Below, piece by piece: positions 39,857 through 43,861 of a DNA stretch of 43,861 bases. The position numbers and the translations under genes were made by a program. The notes below the pieces were generated by a model. It was not told the origin of the DNA and did not search any database. It saw only the letters and a list, made by a program, of their open reading frames with translations. Numbering within the stretch: position 1 is the stretch's first letter; every line of letters starts with the position of its first letter. The DNA is from Hydrogenophilales bacterium CG_4_10_14_3_um_filter_63_21 (GTDB taxonomy: Bacteria; Pseudomonadota; Gammaproteobacteria; Burkholderiales; Thiobacillaceae), in the NCBI GenBank assembly GCA_002784045.1, contig PFJX01000017.1:1-43861 (forward strand), written 5' to 3'.

Positions 39857-40818
39857 ACGAACCCATCACCCCGCACCCCATCACGGTCGCGGAGCTATTT
39901 CGCCAGGCCGGGGAGCGCTTGCAACTGTCCTGGGTCGCCGGCCGCAGTGGCGGCGCCAAGGTTCTCGACTCGGACACCATCCAGAAACCCACGCTGGCCC
40001 TGATGGGGCATCTGAATTACGTCCATCCCAACCGCGTTCAGGTCATGGGTTGTGCCGAAATGGACTACCTGCGCGGCCTCTCGCCCTCGGACCTGGCGCT
40101 CTCCATCACCAACCTGTTCTCCACTGAGCTGGCCGCCCTGGTGGTCGCCAATGGCGAGTCGGTGCCAGATGGCATGATCGCCGCCGCCGAGCGCAGCGCC
40201 ACCCCTTTGTTCACCTCGACCGAGCAAAGCCCGGCCCTGATGCGCCTGTTGTCGCACATCATGGCCCAAGCGTTGGCGCCCTCCACGATCATGCATGGCG
40301 TGTTTCTGGAAGTCTCCGGGGTCGGCGTATTGATCACCGGCGACCCCGCCGTGGGCAAGAGCGAACTGGCGCTGGAATTGATCTCGCGCGGCCACCGCCT
40401 GGTGGCGGACGATGTCCTGGAAGTATTCGCCGTCTCGCCCGATACCCTGGAAGGCCGCTGCCCCGTGCTGTTGCAGGACTTCATGGAAGTCCGCGGCCTG
40501 GGCGTGCTCAACATCCGCCGCCTGTTTGGCGAAACCGCCGTCAAACACAAGAAAAACCTCAAACTCATCATTCATCTGAGTCCGGCCGACACCGGGAAAA
40601 ACCCGTGGCAGGAAATCGACCGTCTCAACATGGCCGCCGGCAGCCGCGTCATCCTCGGCATCGAAGTCGCGGAAGTGCGAATCCCGGTCGCCGTCGGCCG
40701 CAACCTGGCGGTTCTGGTCGAAGTCGCGGTGCGCAACCACACCCTGAAAATGCGCGGCATCCAATCTTCGGAAGAGTTCGCTGATCGCCAGCGCATCGCC
40801 ATCGCGGCGTCAGAGTAG
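39844..40818 (+). CDS. hprK: HPr kinase/phosphorylase HprK
   Basis: 324 residues. An N-terminal HprK domain (1-130) is followed by the kinase domain with Walker A GDPAVGKSE (about 166) and the family signature in MEVRGLGVLNIRRLFG. In Gram-negatives HprK phosphorylates HPr on Ser and tunes the regulatory PTS. ATG 39844 lies within ptsN. The usual next gene, rapZ, is absent; a convergent prepilin gene follows instead. Confidence 0.94.
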   Translation: MDTLNEPITPHPITVAELFRQAGERLQLSWVAGRSGGAKVLDSDTIQKPTLALMGHLNYVHPNRVQVMGCAEMDYLRGLSPSDLALSITNLFSTELAALVVANGESVPDGMIAAAERSATPLFTSTEQSPALMRLLSHIMAQALAPSTIMHGVFLEVSGVGVLITGDPAVGKSELALELISRGHRLVADDVLEVFAVSPDTLEGRCPVLLQDFMEVRGLGVLNIRRLFGETAVKHKKNLKLIIHLSPADTGKNPWQEIDRLNMAAGSRVILGIEVAEVRIPVAVGRNLAVLVEVAVRNHTLKMRGIQSSEEFADRQRIAIAASE

Positions 40819-40873
40819 AGAGCCGGATTGGCGCGGTAATCAGCCACAAAAAATGTAGCGCCCGATAGACCAC

Positions 40874-41557
40874 TCAGAACAGCGCTGCCGCCCCGCAATT
40901 AGGATCATTATCAGCGGCGCGCCAGAGGCCGGTACTGGCGTCATAGCAGCGTTGTGCCGAGGGCGAACCGCCGCCACCGTCATAATTGCTGAAACGAAAC
41001 TGACCGCTGTCGGCACGGCCGTCGTCGATCTTGCGGTCGATATCCGCCAGCACTTTGGCGGGTATCAGGTTGCCGGTTTTCAGATTGAGTCGAGGTGAGG
41101 CCCCGGCGTTGGCGAACTGGTTGTCATACTGGAGCTGCAGATTGGCGTTGTAAGGGTTGCGCGGCCATTCGCCGTTGCGGTCGGGCAAGCTGCCCTCGGC
41201 GCGGTAGTTGCCGGCGATCAGATTGGCGTGCGAGAGGTGTACCCATAACAATAGGCTTTCCCGCGCTTGCGGGGTGTCGCGGACCACGCCATCGCCATTA
41301 CCGCCCACTTGGGGTGAAGTGATGCCGGAAAGATTGGCATACGCCAGGCTGCCCGGGTAATCGCCGGGGGCGGCGCGGTATTTGTCCTGAAAAGCGTAAT
41401 AGGCGGCCTTGATGCTATCGAGTTGCGAAATAATGTTGCGCGCGCGGGCGCTCTCGATCAATTCCTGGCCTTTCAGCACGCCCCCCAGCAGCAGGCCGAT
41501 CACCACCAGCACGATGGCGAGTTCAATCAGGGTAAAGCCGCGCGGTTCACGCATCAT
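40874..41557 (-). CDS. Type IV prepilin-like protein
   Basis: 227 residues from ATG 41557. A class III leader (MMREPRG) is cut before Phe8 in G/FTLIELAIVLVVIGLLLGG, with the conserved Glu at mature position 5 and a long hydrophobic helix. It continues with a FQDKYRAAPGDYPG segment common in betaproteobacterial prepilin-like proteins, and two Cys near the C-terminus (CYDAS...PNCGA) could form a disulfide. Longer starts (ATG 41638) would give a 34-residue leader; neither has a clear ribosome site. No pilus assembly genes are adjacent, so it is an isolated pseudopilin or minor pilin. Confidence 0.82.
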   Translation of the reverse strand: MMREPRGFTLIELAIVLVVIGLLLGGVLKGQELIESARARNIISQLDSIKAAYYAFQDKYRAAPGDYPGSLAYANLSGITSPQVGGNGDGVVRDTPQARESLLLWVHLSHANLIAGNYRAEGSLPDRNGEWPRNPYNANLQLQYDNQFANAGASPRLNLKTGNLIPAKVLADIDRKIDDGRADSGQFRFSNYDGGGGSPSAQRCYDASTGLWRAADNDPNCGAAALF

Positions 41558-41837
41558 GGGCAGTGGGCGGGGAGAATGACGTGCCGCATCCTGGACCCAG
41601 GGGCGGCTGGCGTTTTCCGGATTAGCGGTGGTTTTCATGCCGGTACGCTTGCATGCAATAAACGGGCCTTGATGTGATGCGATTAAAATCAATCGATTGG
41701 AGTCATTCTTCGGGGAGACTCTGGCGAAGCTTCGACAGGCCTGTCAGTCTGAACCCGATGGCCCAGCGGGAATGGCCGGCAGTTTATCGCATTCATCCCC
41801 GCTCAACTTTGTTTGCAATTGGCCGATAACCTTCGCC
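41558..41837. other. Divergent intergenic region between the prepilin and histidine kinase genes
   Basis: 280 bp, less if the longer prepilin start is right. It contains GATTAAAATCAATCGATT, a partly symmetrical AT-rich stretch at 41680-41697 suited to divergent promoters, and a CGACAGGCCTGTCAG-type palindrome near 41732. No further gene is supported. Confidence 0.45.
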
Positions 41838-43574
41838 ATGTCCAGCGCGAACACGCCTTTCCTCAGCGAATCCCCGCAAGTCATCACCGATATGGCGCCA
41901 TTGCGTTTGCAGCACTATGGCAACCGAATCCTGGCCCTGATGTTGCTGCTTCTACATGCCGCGTTTGTCTGGGGACAGGATGACTTGTGGGGGCAGGCCG
42001 TGGTGTTGGCGCATTACGGCGCATTCCTTCTCTGGCAACCGTTTTTCAGTGGCCAGCAACGCTTGCCCTGGCATCGCACCCTCGGGGTGTTGCTGGTGGG
42101 CGCCTCTCTGGCGGGGCTGCATAACGTCTGGGTGGCCGCGCTCTGGTGCGTGATGCTGGCCGGTCTGCTGGGTGCGGTGGCGGTCACGCTGCCGTCCGTG
42201 CGCGAACGGCTCGGCTTATGGTCGGCGGTGCTCTACCTGCTGCTGCTGCTGTTCGTCTGGTTGCTGCCGCAGTGTTATGGGCTGCCGGTGCGCCAAGTCA
42301 GCCAGGTTGTCTTTTGGCGTGACGGCCTGCTCCTGCTGCCGCTGGCGGCGGCGCTGTTTCCTTCCCCCCGTCTCAGCCGGGGCGGCTTGGCCGTGGATTT
42401 GCTATACGCCCTCATGTTCGTGCTAATCATCGGGGTGCTGGCTTTGGGCAGTTATGTCGCCATGCATCTCCGCCAGAGCGATTACGCCAGTAGCCTGCTC
42501 CTCAGTACGAGTACCCTCGCCGCGACCTTGCTGATATTCGCCTGGTTGTGGCAACCGCGTGGCGGATCATCCGGCCTGCGCAACCTGTTTTCCCGCTACG
42601 TGCTGTCTCTCGGGCTGCCGCTGGAAGAGTGGTTGAAGCAGCTATCCGATGCCGCCGAACAACAGCCCGAGCCGGATGTTTTCCTGCGTAGCGCAATGGC
42701 GGGGTTTACCCATCTACCCTGGTCCACCGGAGTCACCTGGCGGACACCGGATTGCAACGGTTCTTTGGGGCAAAAGAGCCGGTATGCCACTTCGTTCACC
42801 CACCTGGAAGTGGAGGTGACGTTCTATACGGAAACGCAGGTCAATCCCGCTTTTGCCCTGCATTTGCGCTTGTTGACCGAGATCATCGGCTACTTCTACG
42901 CGGCCAAGACGCGCGAGCGTGCCATGCGCGCCAATGCTTATACCCAGGCGATTTTCGAAACCGGATCGCGCCTGACCCATGACGTGAAGAACCTTCTGCA
43001 ATCGCTGAAAACGCTCTGTTCCGCCGCCGAGCACAGCCTGCCCGAGCAGGCCATGTCGCTGCAAAGCCTGATGCAGCGGCAGTTGCCGCAAATGGCGAAA
43101 CGCCTGGAAATCACCCTGGACAAGCTGAAAGCGCCAGAAAAGGCACTCGACACCAATCAGATTCAGGCGCGCGAATGGTGGCGGATATTGAAGGCGCGTT
43201 ATGCGCGCGAAGAATTGCGTTTCAACATGGACGAGCCCAATGCCACGGTCTGGCTGCCACAGGAATTGTTCGACAGCGTCGCCGACAACCTGGTGCAGAA
43301 CGCGCTGCGCAAGCGCGTGGGGCAGCCGGATGTGGCGGTCCGGGTCGAACTGGAAACGCAGCCCACGCCTTGCCTGACGGTGTGCGATTCCGGCGAAGCC
43401 GTGCCGCCTGAAGTCAAAGACAAGTTGTTCCACGCCCCGGTGTCGACCTATGACGGCCTCGGCATCGGCCTGTATCAGGCCACCAAGCAAGCCGCAAGCC
43501 TGGGTTACCGGCTGGAACTGAGCAGCAACCGGGAAGGCGAGGTTTGCTTCAGCCTGATGAAGGGGGAGGCGTAG
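41838..43574 (+). CDS. Membrane sensor histidine kinase, partner unknown
   Basis: 578 residues. About seven or eight N-terminal membrane helices (about 30-240) are followed by a soluble linker (about 250-365). The H box is LTHDVKNLLQSL with His381. The HATPase domain has an N box (NLVQNALRK), a D box (CDSGEAVP) and a G box (GLGIGLYQA). The multi-helix sensor recalls PrsK-like kinases, but the H-box region differs and no EPS genes are near. I take ATG 41838; the frame is open upstream but not protein-like. No response regulator follows in the window. Confidence 0.8.
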   Translation: MSSANTPFLSESPQVITDMAPLRLQHYGNRILALMLLLLHAAFVWGQDDLWGQAVVLAHYGAFLLWQPFFSGQQRLPWHRTLGVLLVGASLAGLHNVWVAALWCVMLAGLLGAVAVTLPSVRERLGLWSAVLYLLLLLFVWLLPQCYGLPVRQVSQVVFWRDGLLLLPLAAALFPSPRLSRGGLAVDLLYALMFVLIIGVLALGSYVAMHLRQSDYASSLLLSTSTLAATLLIFAWLWQPRGGSSGLRNLFSRYVLSLGLPLEEWLKQLSDAAEQQPEPDVFLRSAMAGFTHLPWSTGVTWRTPDCNGSLGQKSRYATSFTHLEVEVTFYTETQVNPAFALHLRLLTEIIGYFYAAKTRERAMRANAYTQAIFETGSRLTHDVKNLLQSLKTLCSAAEHSLPEQAMSLQSLMQRQLPQMAKRLEITLDKLKAPEKALDTNQIQAREWWRILKARYAREELRFNMDEPNATVWLPQELFDSVADNLVQNALRKRVGQPDVAVRVELETQPTPCLTVCDSGEAVPPEVKDKLFHAPVSTYDGLGIGLYQATKQAASLGYRLELSSNREGEVCFSLMKGEA

Positions 43575-43576
43575 GA

Positions 43577-43592
43577 GGCCCGCTCGCGGGCC
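43577..43592. repeat. Hairpin after the histidine kinase gene
   Basis: GGCCCGC and GCGGGCC flank TC, 2 bp after the stop. It is GC-rich with no T-run. It is followed at 43623-43673 by a REP-like stretch (TGCGGTTCGC ... CATCCTACG) shared with 13481-13520. Confidence 0.5.
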
Positions 43593-43673
43593 GAACCACA
43601 TCGCCCACGCTGGCGTTGATTGCTGCGGTTCGCTATCGCTCCGATGAAGCCCCTACCCTTCGGTAACCCCATC

Positions 43674-43861
43674 CTACGTCCTCGCCTCCAGCATCAATCG
43701 TTTCATCTCCCGCACTGCGTTTTCCCAGCCCACGAACAGCGCCTGGGCGACGATGGCCGTGGCCGATGTTGAGTTCTTGTTGATGGCGGCCAAAATCCGC
43801 GCAAATCTGGCGGCGAGGTTTCGCTTGCCCGAAAAGTGCTTGAGCGATGTGGCCAAGGCAA
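43674..43861 (-). pseudogene. Frameshifted fragment resembling the PdxJ C-terminus, cut by the window edge
   Basis: The last 30 or so codons read IVAQALFVGWENAVREMKRL and then MLEART before a stop, close to the end of pyridoxine 5'-phosphate synthase (PdxJ). The expected preceding motif ELNIGH is present, but in another frame: the DNA has one extra G right after it (GGCCACGGCC), and the codons before ELNIGH fit best in the first frame again. At least two shifts therefore lie within about 30 bp. Either this is a decayed pdxJ copy or the assembly has errors here. The 5' part lies beyond the window. Confidence 0.5.

Overview
The window looks like part of the chromosome of a denitrifying betaproteobacterium. 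It is GC-rich and gene-dense. The grounds for this placement are the kdsD-kdsC-lptCAB-rpoN-hpf-ptsN-hprK block, NtrBC, and a Sec-exported clade II (atypical) nitrous oxide reductase cluster. A Rhodocyclales or Nitrosomonadales-type host is my inference; nothing in the window fixes the genus. I see no rRNA, tRNA or CRISPR array.

Layout from left to right. Positions 1-5950 hold a small lipoprotein, a DUF4124-type protein, the nitrogen two-component pair ntrB-ntrC, a VapBC-type toxin-antitoxin pair, an AEC-type permease, a small Lys-rich protein and a coiled-coil membrane protein. Positions 6081-17833 are a nitrous oxide respiration locus. nosZ has a perfect FNR-type box upstream and a strong intrinsic terminator downstream. 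A second, tandem FNR-type box pair then precedes a long, mostly overlapping operon: dihaem cytochrome c, nosB, nosD, nosG, nosH, nosF, nosL, nosY, a TlpA-like thioredoxin, a second nosD and an unknown membrane-anchored protein. Positions 17983-20128 are accessory: a HigBA toxin-antitoxin pair, a twice-frameshifted gene remnant and a 169-bp MITE-like element.

Positions 20241-30714 (minus strand) are an Rnf ferredoxin:NAD+ oxidoreductase operon in the order rnfB-(PFOR)-C-D-G-E-A-(Cys-rich mini-protein). A very large (about 1,668 aa) 2-oxoacid:ferredoxin oxidoreductase-like gene sits between rnfB and rnfC. A LysR-type regulator is divergent from it. A second copy of the same 169-bp element, in inverted orientation and about 89% identical, lies just beyond the regulator, so the cassette is bracketed by the two copies. 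The gene order (BCDGEA), the embedded oxidoreductase and the flanking repeats suggest a unit acquired as a block that may couple 2-oxoacid oxidation (or reductive carboxylation) directly to Rnf.

Positions 32058-43861 return to conserved chromosome: a KefB/C-type antiporter, the Kdo/LPS-transport/sigma-54/PTS-Ntr block, a lone prepilin-like protein, a membrane histidine kinase and, at the right edge, a frameshifted fragment resembling the pdxJ C-terminus. Small palindromic repeats are scattered through the window. One is inside the oxidoreductase reading frame, and others coincide with the stop codons of ntrC and the antiporter.
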